The notes: generated from the letters alone by a model not told the origin. A stretch of 64,000 bases of DNA from Candidatus Leptofilum gracile (GCA_016713825.1 JADJOJ010000010.1:248001-312000), one strand, 5' to 3'; counted from the first letter of the stretch, positions 24,117-32,590 are shown. Numbers and translations are program-made.

Positions 24117-26375
24117 ATGCAGCTAATCGATGGCCAGCTTCCCGAAGAGAAATTATGGCGTGCCCTGGTAATTTTGCCCCCCGATGAACTATTGGGCCGT
24201 GCCTGGCAGCTTGCCCTGGCGTTGGCCCGCGCCAACGGGGGCCAGCTTATCGCCGGCATCTACCTGCCAGACCTGAACCCGGCTGGCCTAAAAGCTGCCC
24301 AAGCGCAGACACAAACAATCAAGGCCTTAGACCCAGAGGCAACCGACATTACCGTTTTAACCATGACCGCGCCTAATTTTGATAAAGCGCTGGCCAGATT
24401 TGTGAACGGTGCGGCAATCGATTTGTTGGTAGCTCATCTGGATGGCCCTGTTGCTTTCAATCTAAACCGCATTTCTTGCGCGGTGGCCGCCATTCGGGGG
24501 GACAAGGCCAAAGTGGTGGGGCAAGCGGCCGTTTCGCCTCGGAACGAGCTGCACCATATCGTCATCCCCACAGCCGGTGGCCCCAACACCGCCCACGCCC
24601 TCACTTTTTTGCTGCCGCTGACAAATAAGGTGAAGGTAACGGCCGTTTACATCGCCCAATCCTACCTGCAAAACCAGGAAGCCCTGGGGCACGCTCGCCT
24701 GCGGCACCTGATGCAGTTTGTAGACGCCAACGACCGCATCGAAACCAAAGTCATCACTGCCTCCTCCGTCATCCAGGGCATCACCGATCTGGCCAAAGAG
24801 GATTGCGACATGGTGATGATTGGGGCCAGCCAGGAAAGCTCCATCGACAAAATTTTGTTTGGCGACATCCCCGCCGCCGTGGTGCGCCAGAGCAAAAAAC
24901 CGGTGGTCATTGTGCGCCAGCCGCGCAGCCGCCTGGGCAACTGGTGGGACAACGCCGCCTGGAATTTGCGCCAATATCTGCCCCGCATGGACATCAAAGA
25001 TCGGATTGATGCCTACACCCGCATCCGGCGCAGCGCCCGCCCCGACCTCGACTTTTACATGCTCATCTCCCTCTCCACCATCATTGCCGCCCTGGGGCTG
25101 ATCATTAGCAGCCCGGCGGTGGTGATTGGTGCCATGCTGGTTGCCCCGCTCATGTCGCCGATGGTGGGCACCGGCATGGCGGTGGTTTTGGGCGACGCCC
25201 GCTTTTTGCGGCTGTCGTTGGGTGCGGTGATTCGCGGCATGCTGCTGGCAATTGGCTTTGGCGCGCTGTCGGGTCTGCTTAGCCTGAACGACCCCGCCAC
25301 GCCGGAGCTGTTGGCCCGCACCCAACCCACGCTCATTGATTTGGCGATTGCTCTTTTTTCAGGTTTGGCGGGTGGCTACGCCCTGGCCCGGTCAGACGCG
25401 GCCGGGGCGCTGCCGGGGGTGGCCATCGCCGCCGCCCTGGTGCCACCCCTGGCCACCGTGGGCATTTCGCTCACCGCTGGGCGCTATGATCATGCGCTAG
25501 GGGCGATGCTGTTGTTTACGGCCAACTTTGTCTCGATTAGTTCGGCTACGGCGTTGATGTTCCTGGTTTTGGGCTTTCGGCCCACCGTGAACCAAAAGTC
25601 GCGCCGGGCGGTGCAGGCGCGCAGCGGCCGGGTGGCGCTCATCTCGCTGGGGGTGGTGACGGCGCTGATTGTCGGTTTTACTTACCAACTGGCTCAAGAG
25701 CAGGCGCGCATTACGCGTATCAATGAGGTGGTGGAGGATAAGTTAGCCGAGGTGGCGGGCGCTTCGCTGTTTCAAGCGCCGGAGATTATGTTTGAGGGGG
25801 ATTTGCTCAATTTAGACATCACGGCGCGTTCTACTTCGCCCTTGTCCCATCGCCAGGTGGAGGCGTTGCAGACGGCCATCGGGGCGACGCTGAAGGATGA
25901 TGGTATTTTGGAGCAGGTGGCTTTGACGCTGACGGTGATTGAAGTGACGGAGCTTGATCCGCAAGTGCCGCCGACCCTGACGCCCACACCCACGCCCACA
26001 CTCACCTTCACGCCTGGCCCCACGCCCACGGAAACGGCGACGCCCACCATGACGCCATCGCCGCAACCCACTGCGACGGCTACCGCAACGGTGCTGCCGA
26101 CAGAAACGGCCACGGCCACGCCCACGGCCACCGCCACGTTTACGCCTACATCGACACCAACCGCGACGCCAAAAACGGCCGTAATCACCTACCCCTTTGG
26201 CACCAATTTGCGGCTAGAACCTCGCCTGAACGCGCCCGTGCTGACGGTCTTACCCGTAGACACCGTTGTTGTTTTGTTGGGCTCCCCCGTAACGGCCGAT
26301 GGGTTTATCTGGCAAGAGGTGTTTGTAGACGGCCGTACCGGTTGGCTTTCTACCGAATTTTTGCAGGAACCATAG
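24117..26375 (+). CDS. Usp-like / DUF389 membrane protein with SH3-type C-terminus
   Basis: 752 residues. Residues ~10-270 contain two universal-stress-like segments, the second ending in the ATP-loop-type VMIGASQESSIDKILFGDIPAAVVRQSKKPVVIVR. Residues ~300-500 are a DUF389 (TIGR00341) membrane domain with about five segments, beginning LISLSTIIAALGLIISSPAVVIGAMLVAPLMSP. A Thr/Pro-rich linker (~620-690) leads to an SH3b-like domain (NLRLEPRLNAPVLTVLP, then TGWLSTEFL). The ATG at 24117 is used. TATACT at 24101 is too close to be its -10. It is probably an inner-membrane stress-linked protein; the SH3 end would bind cell wall. Confidence 0.88.
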   Translation: MQLIDGQLPEEKLWRALVILPPDELLGRAWQLALALARANGGQLIAGIYLPDLNPAGLKAAQAQTQTIKALDPEATDITVLTMTAPNFDKALARFVNGAAIDLLVAHLDGPVAFNLNRISCAVAAIRGDKAKVVGQAAVSPRNELHHIVIPTAGGPNTAHALTFLLPLTNKVKVTAVYIAQSYLQNQEALGHARLRHLMQFVDANDRIETKVITASSVIQGITDLAKEDCDMVMIGASQESSIDKILFGDIPAAVVRQSKKPVVIVRQPRSRLGNWWDNAAWNLRQYLPRMDIKDRIDAYTRIRRSARPDLDFYMLISLSTIIAALGLIISSPAVVIGAMLVAPLMSPMVGTGMAVVLGDARFLRLSLGAVIRGMLLAIGFGALSGLLSLNDPATPELLARTQPTLIDLAIALFSGLAGGYALARSDAAGALPGVAIAAALVPPLATVGISLTAGRYDHALGAMLLFTANFVSISSATALMFLVLGFRPTVNQKSRRAVQARSGRVALISLGVVTALIVGFTYQLAQEQARITRINEVVEDKLAEVAGASLFQAPEIMFEGDLLNLDITARSTSPLSHRQVEALQTAIGATLKDDGILEQVALTLTVIEVTELDPQVPPTLTPTPTPTLTFTPGPTPTETATPTMTPSPQPTATATATVLPTETATATPTATATFTPTSTPTATPKTAVITYPFGTNLRLEPRLNAPVLTVLPVDTVVVLLGSPVTADGFIWQEVFVDGRTGWLSTEFLQEP

Positions 26376-26417
26376 TTGATTTTGCGCCAAAATTTTGTAT
26401 AATCCCGTCCGCCTTAT

Positions 26418-26489
26418 GGCCCTGTAGCTCAATGGCAGAGCAACTGACTCTTAATCAGCAGGTTGAAGGTTCGAGTCCTTCCAGGGTCA
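26418..26489 (+). tRNA. tRNA-Lys (anticodon CTT)
   Basis: A 72-nt cloverleaf. Acceptor GGCCCTG pairs with CAGGGTC (one G-T), D-arm GCTC/GAGC, anticodon stem CTGA/TCAG with loop CTCTTAA (anticodon CTT), and T-arm with GGTTCGAGTCC. CCA is not encoded. It reads AAG lysine codons; lysS lies 2.7 kb downstream. Confidence 0.96.
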
Positions 26490-26503
26490 CTGCCCATAAA
26501 AGT

Positions 26504-26528
26504 CCGCTCTTCGTGAGCGGCTTTTTAT
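26504..26528 (+). terminator. Rho-independent terminator after tRNA-Lys
   Basis: CCGCTC-TTCGT-GAGCGG stem-loop followed by CTTTTTATTT, directly downstream of the tRNA. Confidence 0.85.
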
Positions 26529-26564
26529 TTACGATGAAAGGCCCTTCGGGAATTCAGAGGTTGA

Positions 26565-26640
26565 CAGCCCGTGAAACGTGAGGCGTGACCAGAGGTGAAT
26601 CACGTTTCACGCAAAACCCCACGAAATCCGAAAAGAGCCC
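26565..26640. repeat. GTGAAACGTGAGGCGTGAC palindromic repeat
   Basis: CGTGAAACGTGA and TCACGTTTCACGC form a hairpin; the sequence is related to the inner part of 10192-10395. It sits between the tRNA terminator and aroK. Confidence 0.65.
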
Positions 26641-26704
26641 GCACCCCGTACCGTTTTGCCAAGATGCAAAAAACGGGGGTGCGCCTGGCAGTTGGAGTAA
26701 GTAG

Positions 26705-27217
26705 ATGGCGATTCCCAACATCATCCTCACTGGTTTTATGGGCACGGGCAAAAGCAGTGTGGGTAGGTTGCTGGCGCAGCGGCTGCAACGGCCGTTTCTA
26801 GACACCGACGCCCTGATTGTGCAGCGAGACGGCCGTTCCATTGCCACCATCTTTGCCGAAGACGGCGAAGCAACGTTCCGCCACTGGGAGCGTACCGTGG
26901 CGCGGGAGCTGGCCCAGCAGCAGGGGCTGGTCATCGCCACCGGCGGGCGGCTGATGCTGGATGAGGACAATGCCGAGCTGCTGGCCGCTTCTGGGCAGGT
27001 GTTTTGCCTGACGGCCGCTCCCCAAACCATCCTGAACCGCATCAAAGATGATGCGGAACGGCCGTTGCTCAACGTGCCCAATCCCGCCGAACGCATCGCC
27101 CTGCTGCTGGAAATGCGCCGCGAAGGGTACGGCCATTTCCCCCAAATTAACACCGAAGGCAAAACGGCCGCTCAGGTTGCCGATGAAATTGTTTTACTGG
27201 TTAGTTTTACTGGTTAG
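26705..27217 (+). CDS. aroK: Shikimate kinase
   Basis: 170 residues, normal length. It phosphorylates shikimate with ATP in the chorismate pathway. Walker A GFMGTGKSS (10-18), the shikimate-binding D in FLDTDALI and the R in the ATFRHWE segment, IATGGRLML (the GG of the substrate site) and the lid with R in DAERPLL are all visible. aroB follows 66 bases later on the same strand. ACGGCCGT copies in the gene encode RPF, NGR and RPL in different frames. Confidence 0.95.
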   Translation: MAIPNIILTGFMGTGKSSVGRLLAQRLQRPFLDTDALIVQRDGRSIATIFAEDGEATFRHWERTVARELAQQQGLVIATGGRLMLDEDNAELLAASGQVFCLTAAPQTILNRIKDDAERPLLNVPNPAERIALLLEMRREGYGHFPQINTEGKTAAQVADEIVLLVSFTG

Positions 27218-27283
27218 TTTTGGTGGCTCGTTTTTTTACCCGCCACGACAACTAACCACTATCCTCAAGGAGCAACTGTAAAA

Positions 27284-28351
27284 TTGGAACCAACTCGCCT
27301 CCCCGTCACCCACCCCTCTGGCCAATACGATGTGCTGGTTGGGGCCGACCTGCTGCCCAATTTAGCCGACCTGGCCCAAATTCGTGGGCCGATTGCCCTC
27401 ATCACCGACAGCCACGTGGGGCCACTGCACGCCCCCCGGCTGGGGGCGGTCGCCTGCACCATCACCATTCCCGCCGGGGAGCAGCACAAAACGTTGGCCA
27501 CCGTGCATACCATCTACGACCAGCTTTTGGCAGCGGGCCTGGACCGCCAGGCCACGATTGTGGCTTTGGGCGGTGGGGTGGTGGGCGACATCGCCGGTTT
27601 TGTGGCGGCAACCTACCTGCGCGGCGTCGATTTTGTGCAGTGCCCCACCAGCTTGCTGGCGATGGTCGATGCCAGCGTCGGCGGCAAAACAGGGGTAGAC
27701 CTGCCGCAGGGTAAAAATTTGGTGGGGGCGTTCAAACAGCCAACGGCCGTTCTCGCCGACATCACCACTCTGCAAACCTTGCCCCCAGAGGAGTTCGCCG
27801 CAGGCATGGCCGAAGTGGTAAAGCATGGCCTCATCAGCAACCCTGACCTGTTTGGGAGATTAGAGACTGGAGACTGGAGATTAACCAACCAATCTCCAAT
27901 CTCCAATCTCCAATCTCTAGTCGCTACAGCCATCGAGGTAAAGCGCGATGTCGTCCAGGAAGACCCATTCGAGAAAGGCCGCCGGGCCACGCTAAACCTG
28001 GGGCACACCTTTGGCCACGCCATCGAGCAGGTGAGCGGCTACCGCGTGCGGCATGGCGAGGGGGTGGCGCTGGGGCTGGTGGCCGCGGCCAACCTGTCTG
28101 CCCGGCTGGCATATTGCGACCTGGCGCTGCAAGGGCGCATTGAGGCCGTTTTGCAGGCGCAGGGGCTGCCCACGCGCATTCCATCTGAATTTGCCCCAGC
28201 CGCCCTTTACCAGGCCATGTTCACCGACAAGAAAAAGGCGGCCGGCAAGCTCCGCTTTATCTTGCTGCGCGACGTGGGAGATTTGTTTGTGGCGGGGGAT
28301 GTGGGTGAGCAGGCGGTATTGGCCAGTTTAACGGCCGTACAATCTGGTTGA
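27284..28351 (+). CDS. aroB: 3-Dehydroquinate synthase with a repeat-encoded insertion
   Basis: 355 residues, starting at TTG with AAGGAG 10 bases upstream. Converts DAHP to 3-dehydroquinate using NAD and a divalent metal. GGGVVGDIAGFVAATYLRG, the SVGGKTGVDLPQGKN loop, the metal ligand E in GMAEVVKHGLI and the two His in NLGHTFGHAIE are intact. Residues ~191-212 (RLETGDWRLTNQSPISNLQS) are encoded by a GGAGATT/AATCTCC repeat placed in a variable inter-helix loop without breaking the frame. It forms an operon with aroK. Confidence 0.95.
   Translation: MEPTRLPVTHPSGQYDVLVGADLLPNLADLAQIRGPIALITDSHVGPLHAPRLGAVACTITIPAGEQHKTLATVHTIYDQLLAAGLDRQATIVALGGGVVGDIAGFVAATYLRGVDFVQCPTSLLAMVDASVGGKTGVDLPQGKNLVGAFKQPTAVLADITTLQTLPPEEFAAGMAEVVKHGLISNPDLFGRLETGDWRLTNQSPISNLQSLVATAIEVKRDVVQEDPFEKGRRATLNLGHTFGHAIEQVSGYRVRHGEGVALGLVAAANLSARLAYCDLALQGRIEAVLQAQGLPTRIPSEFAPAALYQAMFTDKKKAAGKLRFILLRDVGDLFVAGDVGEQAVLASLTAVQSG
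27855..27920. repeat. GGAGATT/AATCTCC palindromic repeat inside aroB, copy 3
   Basis: GGAGATTAGAGACTGGAGAC-type arm, turn TTAACCAACC, then four AATCTCC-type units. About 66 bases, a multiple of three, read through as protein. The encoded motif resembles that at the C-terminus of the protein at 24-647. Confidence 0.9.
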
Positions 28352-28359
28352 TTTGCCTC

Positions 28360-28387
28360 TTTACAATAGGACCTTTTTTGATATAAT
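28360..28387 (+). promoter_or_regulatory. Sigma-70-type promoter upstream of greA
   Basis: TTTACA (28360-28365), a 16-base spacer and TATAAT (28382-28387): one mismatch to the -35 consensus and none to the -10. Transcription would start near 28394, giving a ~155-nt leader before greA. Confidence 0.65.
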
Positions 28388-28416
28388 TTTCCGCCTGACG
28401 ACCATATCGCAGTCCT

Positions 28417-28440
28417 TACCGCTGTTTACAGCGGTTTTTG
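28417..28440 (+). terminator. Terminator-like hairpin in the greA leader
   Basis: ACCGCTG-TTTA-CAGCGGT followed by five T. It may end the aroKB transcript. It also lies ~25-45 nt after the predicted greA start site, so it could attenuate greA. Confidence 0.7.
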
Positions 28441-28547
28441 CCGTCTTAGGGCGCCGCAACAAAAATTTGCCAGGTTTTTTTGCAAATGACTGCTTAATGT
28501 AAATAATAAAAATTTTCGAATCTGTAGATTCGTTCGAGGGGTATACA

Positions 28548-29033
28548 ATGACATTGATGAAGCCTCATCTGCTGACACAAGAAGGTTTGCACAAGTTAAC
28601 AAATGAATTGGAACAATTGCGTACGGAAGGTCGTGAAAAAGTAGCCGATCGGCTGCATCGCGCCTTTCAGGATGGGCAGGATGACGACTTCGTAGAAAAC
28701 GCCGAGCTGGAAGCTGCCCGCAACGAGCAGGCCTTTTTGGAGGGGCGTATTCAGGAGTTGGAAGACATCCTGAAAAATTACAAGATAATCGACGACCAAG
28801 GCGGCCCGCACGATTCTGTGCGCGTGGGCGATTGGGTGACCGTCTCTGAAGAGGGGTTTGACGACGATGAGCGCTACCATTTGGTAGGCGCTGCCGAAGC
28901 GGACCCTGCTGCTGGGCGTATCTCCAATGAAAGCCCGCTCGGCGTGGCCCTGCTGGGTAAGAAAGTTGGGGAAGTGGTGCGTGTCAACGCACCAAACGGG
29001 GTTATCGAATTTCGCGTCGTTAAGATTGGGTAA
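28548..29033 (+). CDS. greA: Transcription elongation factor GreA
   Basis: 161 residues, the usual length. It stimulates transcript cleavage in backtracked RNA polymerase. The N-terminal coiled coil carries the acidic tip (DGQDDDFVENAELEAARNEQAFLEGRIQELE is the region) needed to position Mg2+ in the secondary channel. The C-terminal FKBP-like domain ends in the conserved SPLGVALLGKKVGEVVRVNAP. The start follows GAGGGG; M4 is an alternative. A strong terminator follows. Confidence 0.96.
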   Translation: MTLMKPHLLTQEGLHKLTNELEQLRTEGREKVADRLHRAFQDGQDDDFVENAELEAARNEQAFLEGRIQELEDILKNYKIIDDQGGPHDSVRVGDWVTVSEEGFDDDERYHLVGAAEADPAAGRISNESPLGVALLGKKVGEVVRVNAPNGVIEFRVVKIG

Positions 29034-29072
29034 CTGCCCCAGGCGTTACCCGGCACCATTTTGATTTTAGAG

Positions 29073-29099
29073 GCCCGTGGATAACACGGGCTTTTTTTT
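29073..29099 (+). terminator. Rho-independent terminator after greA
   Basis: GCCCGTG-GATAA-CACGGGC stem-loop followed by eight T. Confidence 0.92.
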
Positions 29100-29213
29100 G
29101 ACTCATTAAAATCCACAGATTACGCAGATTGCGCAGATTTTCCTTTCTCTGTGAACCTCTGGGCATTCTCCGTGCAACTCTGTGTTTCGCTTTTACTTTC
29201 ATAGGAGAAGGGC

Positions 29214-30743
29214 ATGTCTTGGGAACCAACACCGCTGGAACAAAAACGTCTGGAAAAATTAGCTGAGCTGCGCCAGGCTGGTGTGGAGCCGTACCCGCTG
29301 CGCGTAGAGCGCACGCACACCAGTGCAGACGCCATCGCCGCCTTTGAGGCTGCTGAAGCTGAACATGGGGCAGAGGCCCCGGAGATCAAAGCCACGCTGA
29401 CTGGCCGAATCATGAGCAGCCGCGACATGGGTAAGACGGTGTTTACGCACATTGAGGATGGATACGGCCGTATCCAACTCTTCGTCCGCCGTGATGATGT
29501 GGGGGAAGAAGCCCACCAAATCTTCCGCAAGCTGCTTGATTTGGGCGACTTTGTCCAGGCCACTGGCGTGCTCTTCCGCACCCGCACCGGCGAAGTGAGC
29601 GTCCGTGTTACGGAATGGAAGCTGCTGGCCAAAGCCGTCAGCCCGCTGCCGGTGGTGAAGGAGCAGGAGGTGGACGGCGAACTTGTGCGCCACAACGCCT
29701 TCAGCGATGTGGAAGAGCGCTATCGCCAGCGCTACGCCGACCTGGCGGTGAACCCCGACGTGCGCGAGGTGTTCAAAATCCGCGCCAAAGTGATTTCGGC
29801 GCTGCGCCGTTATTTTGAAGATCACGACTTTTTAGAGGTGGAAACCCCGGTTTTGCAACCTTTGTATGGTGGGGCGGCGGCACGGCCGTTTACCACCCAC
29901 CACAATCAGCTCAAGCAAGAGCTGTACCTGCGCATCTCCTTCGAGCTGTACCTCAAACGCCTGCTGGTGGGCGGCATCGAGCGCGTCTACGAAATTGGGC
30001 GCGACTTCCGCAACGAGGGCGTCAGCTTCAAACACAATCCCGAATTTACCATGCTGGAGTTTTACGCCGCCTACTGGGATTACCACAACGTGATGGATTT
30101 CACCGAAGGCATGGTGAAGTACGTCGCCCAGCACGTCTGGGGCAAAAGCGAAATCAGCTACCAGGGCGAGACGATTAACCTGGGCGGCACCTGGCCGCGC
30201 CTGACGATGCGCGACGCCATCAAACAGTTTGCCGAAATCGACTACATGGAACATCCCGACGCGCCCAGCCTGGCCAACGCCATCCGCGAGGCAGGGGGGC
30301 ACGCCCCCATTGGGGCGAGTTGGGGCAAGCTAATTGACGGCTTGTTTGGCGACCACGTGGAGCCAAATCTGATCCAGCCGACCATTATCACCACCTACCC
30401 ACGCGACATTTCGCCGCTGGCCAAAGCGATTCCAGGCGACCCTAAGCATGTGGAGCGGTTTGAATTTTTCATCGCGGGCATGGAGATGGGCAACGCCTTC
30501 ACCGAGCTAAACGATCCGCTGGACCAGCAGCAGCGCTTTGAAGATTTGCAAAAGCTGTTTGCCAAAGGCGACGACGAGCTAAACCCCATCGACGAAGATT
30601 ATCTGCGGGCGATGCGCTACGGCATGCCGCCCAACGGCGGTTTTGGCGTGGGTGTGGACCGCCTGGTGATGCTCATGGCCGACAAAGCCACCATCCGCGA
30701 GGTGCTGCTCTTCCCCCACCTCCGCGAACGCGACGAGGGGTAG
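29214..30743 (+). CDS. lysS: Lysine--tRNA ligase, class II
   Basis: 509 residues. The N-terminal OB-fold (about 60-165: LTGRIMSSRDMGKTVFTHIEDGYGRIQLFV) binds the anticodon. The class II core has motif 1 near FLEVETPVLQP, motif 2 FRNEGVSFKHNPEFTMLEFY with the catalytic Arg, and motif 3 GFGVGVDRLVMLM. Start after AGGAGAAGGGC. The 3' end (LRERDEG) is duplicated 80 bases further on, after a hairpin, as LRERDE and a stop. Confidence 0.97.
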   Translation: MSWEPTPLEQKRLEKLAELRQAGVEPYPLRVERTHTSADAIAAFEAAEAEHGAEAPEIKATLTGRIMSSRDMGKTVFTHIEDGYGRIQLFVRRDDVGEEAHQIFRKLLDLGDFVQATGVLFRTRTGEVSVRVTEWKLLAKAVSPLPVVKEQEVDGELVRHNAFSDVEERYRQRYADLAVNPDVREVFKIRAKVISALRRYFEDHDFLEVETPVLQPLYGGAAARPFTTHHNQLKQELYLRISFELYLKRLLVGGIERVYEIGRDFRNEGVSFKHNPEFTMLEFYAAYWDYHNVMDFTEGMVKYVAQHVWGKSEISYQGETINLGGTWPRLTMRDAIKQFAEIDYMEHPDAPSLANAIREAGGHAPIGASWGKLIDGLFGDHVEPNLIQPTIITTYPRDISPLAKAIPGDPKHVERFEFFIAGMEMGNAFTELNDPLDQQQRFEDLQKLFAKGDDELNPIDEDYLRAMRYGMPPNGGFGVGVDRLVMLMADKATIREVLLFPHLRERDEG

Positions 30744-30757
30744 CCAGCGAATGCCCA

Positions 30758-30790
30758 AGATTACAAAAGTCTCCAAGACTTTTGTAATCT
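30758..30790. repeat. Perfect hairpin flanked by a duplicated lysS 3' end
   Basis: AGATTACAAAAGTC (30758-30771) is exactly complementary to 30777-30790. The sequence GCGAACGCGACGA occurs just before it (within the lysS end, about 30724-30736) and just after it (about 30806-30818). This looks like a small palindromic insertion with a target duplication; it may also end lysS transcription. Confidence 0.75.
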
Positions 30791-30914
30791 TCCAAGTAGA
30801 CCTGCGCGAACGCGACGAATGATGGCTTGCCTGAGAGACAAGACAAACCGTCGATAAATTTGTTAGAATGTGCAAATATGTCCATGAGCTGTTTGCTAAC
30901 CAAGAGGATTGGCT

Positions 30915-31115
30915 ATGACATCAATAACTGTTGCACTATCAGATGATTTGATGGGGAAATTGGAAGATTTAGCCAAACGGCACAATGTTGCGCCGGAAGA
31001 TTTGGTGCGTGCCAGTGTGGAAGAGTTGGTTGCCTCTCCTGAGGAAGATTTCCAAGATGCGCTTGAATATGTCTTGGAAAAAAACAAAGAACTCTATAAA
31101 CGGTTGGCCGCATAG
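30915..31115 (+). CDS. Antitoxin partner of the Doc toxin
   Basis: 66 residues from ATG after AAGAGGAT. It has a ribbon-helix-helix-like start (SITVALSDDLMGKLEDLAKRHNVAPEDLV) and a C-terminal helix (YVLEKNKELYKRLA) of the size that usually caps a Fic/Doc active site. It overlaps the Doc gene by one base (TAGTG), so translation is coupled. Confidence 0.85.
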   Translation: MTSITVALSDDLMGKLEDLAKRHNVAPEDLVRASVEELVASPEEDFQDALEYVLEKNKELYKRLAA

Positions 31116-31501
31116 TGCGGTTTCTTACGCTCAACGAATTGCTCACGCTGCATAAGAGAATCCTGGCGCAGTCTGGCGGTTCGGCGGGGATTCGCGCCAT
31201 TGGTGGATTAGAGTCTGCGTTGGCGCAACCGCGCATGACGTTTGATGGGCAAGAGCTTTATCCAACTTTGGCAGAAAAAGCTGCTGCGCTTGGGTTTTCA
31301 ATTATCCAGAATCATCCATTTGTTGATGGCAATAAACGAACAGGCCACGCGGCTGTTGAAATCTTTTTGATTCTTAATGGGTTTGAATTGGACAAGCCAG
31401 TAGACGAACAAGAAGAGATTTTCTTACAAATTGCTTCAGGGAAGATGGACCGTGCCGCTTTTGCTGACTGGCTCCGTTCGGCGATTGTGGTGAGAGGGTA
31501 A
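31115..31501 (+). CDS. doc: Doc (death-on-curing) Fic-fold toxin
   Basis: 128 residues, GTG start inside the antitoxin stop. The Fic motif HPFVDGNKRTGHAA is complete (catalytic His, acidic D, phosphate-binding GNKR). Doc toxins phosphorylate elongation factor Tu and stop translation. Neighbouring features fit a standard antitoxin-Doc operon. Confidence 0.95.
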   Translation: MRFLTLNELLTLHKRILAQSGGSAGIRAIGGLESALAQPRMTFDGQELYPTLAEKAAALGFSIIQNHPFVDGNKRTGHAAVEIFLILNGFELDKPVDEQEEIFLQIASGKMDRAAFADWLRSAIVVRG

Positions 31502-31539
31502 ACGGCCGTATCATCCCACCAAATATTTAGGCAAAATAA

Positions 31540-31764
31540 ATGGCGGCGGATCAGAAAACCAATGATGCTTTTCTGGTGACAGAAACGGCATCGGGCACCA
31601 AAATCGAAATCTTGACCCATCCAGATTTTCCTCTTGGCAGCTTTTTGAGGAAATTGTGGCAATCATTAAAAATTGGCTTGAAGAATCGGCCGTTTGATCG
31701 CTTTCGGTTGTGGCTAAAAGCCTTCACAAACTTCCTAAATTCAATCAATCACATAGAAATGTAG
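31540..31764 (+). CDS. Doubtful small ORF
   Basis: 74 residues beginning MAADQKTNDAFLVTETASGTKIEIL and ending in a basic, aromatic helix. There is no clear ribosome site, it is unrecognised, and it overlaps the converging hydrolase gene by 20 bases. It may be a remnant or noise. The spacer 31502-31744 holds nothing else. Confidence 0.25.
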   Translation: MAADQKTNDAFLVTETASGTKIEILTHPDFPLGSFLRKLWQSLKIGLKNRPFDRFRLWLKAFTNFLNSINHIEM

Positions 31765-32590
31765 CCAGTTCGGCCAGGACAAGCTGGGGATGCTGCTCGG
31801 GGAACCAGTGGCTGACGCCGTCTAGCAAGATGTATTGGCAGTTTGGGCGCGTCTGTACGGCCGTTTCAAAGGCGCGGGTGGTGGCAATGCGGTCGATTTT
31901 GGCGCGCATGTACAGCACGGGGAAGTCAAAGTTGAGGAAGGCGGGCTGGTAGGCTGCGCCCAGCAGGTAAAACGGCAGCCGCAGCGGCCACAGCCAGCCG
32001 TCCCAATAGTGGTACGTGTCGCGCCACACGTCTGCGGTGCGCCCGGCGCGGTAGCCAGCGACGTTGACCAGCAGGTAAGCCAGCAGCTTTTGCAGCGCGG
32101 GCAGCCGAAATGCATGCGGCAGGCTGAAGAGAACTTGGTACAGCCAGGTGAAGGCGTTCAGGCCGTGTTCCCAAATGTCGTAGCGAAAGGAAGAGCCCAC
32201 CGACAGGGCGACCAGCTTCTCGAAAGGGACCTGGCCGTCGCGTTGACGCACGTACTGCCAGAAGTGCGTCGCGCCCAAATCGTGGCCGATGGGGATGATT
32301 TTGCCTGTGGGGCTTTCTGTGGCCAGCAGGGCGATGGCTTCGGCCACTTCGTCTGCCAGCACGCCCCGGTGCAGTTCCTGCCAGGAGGGGATGGGGGCGG
32401 GGCGGGTTTGCCGGTTGGGGAAGGCGAGGGTGTAGAGGGAACGGCCGTTGCTCCACTTTGCCCCTTCTTTTGCCGCCTGCACATACGCCGCCCACATCTT
32501 TGGCGAATCGGGGAAGCCGTGCAAAAACAGCAGCGGGCTGCGGCTGGGGTTGGGGTGAAGGAAGGCAGATTCGAGCAGACAATAATTCAT
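31745..32590 (-). CDS. Alpha/beta hydrolase (epoxide hydrolase-like)
   Basis: 281 residues. LLFLHGFPDS (20-29) is the oxyanion segment. The elbow is GHDLGA with D104 as nucleophile in place of Ser, as in epoxide hydrolases and haloalkane dehalogenases. A helical cap follows, and DGVSHWFPEQHP supplies the catalytic His. Cytoplasmic hydrolysis of a small molecule is likely; the substrate is unknown. It stands alone on the minus strand, back to back with the large secreted protein gene. Confidence 0.9.
   Translation of the reverse strand: MNYCLLESAFLHPNPSRSPLLFLHGFPDSPKMWAAYVQAAKEGAKWSNGRSLYTLAFPNRQTRPAPIPSWQELHRGVLADEVAEAIALLATESPTGKIIPIGHDLGATHFWQYVRQRDGQVPFEKLVALSVGSSFRYDIWEHGLNAFTWLYQVLFSLPHAFRLPALQKLLAYLLVNVAGYRAGRTADVWRDTYHYWDGWLWPLRLPFYLLGAAYQPAFLNFDFPVLYMRAKIDRIATTRAFETAVQTRPNCQYILLDGVSHWFPEQHPQLVLAELATFLCD

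Noticed and set aside
24462..25325. 287-codon open frame opposite the Usp-DUF389 gene
   Set aside because: Shadow of the real gene: Gln/His/Arg-rich with no motif.
25772..26188. Val/Gly-rich 138-codon open frame opposite the Usp-DUF389 linker
   Set aside because: It is the complement of the Thr/Pro-rich linker codons; not a gene.
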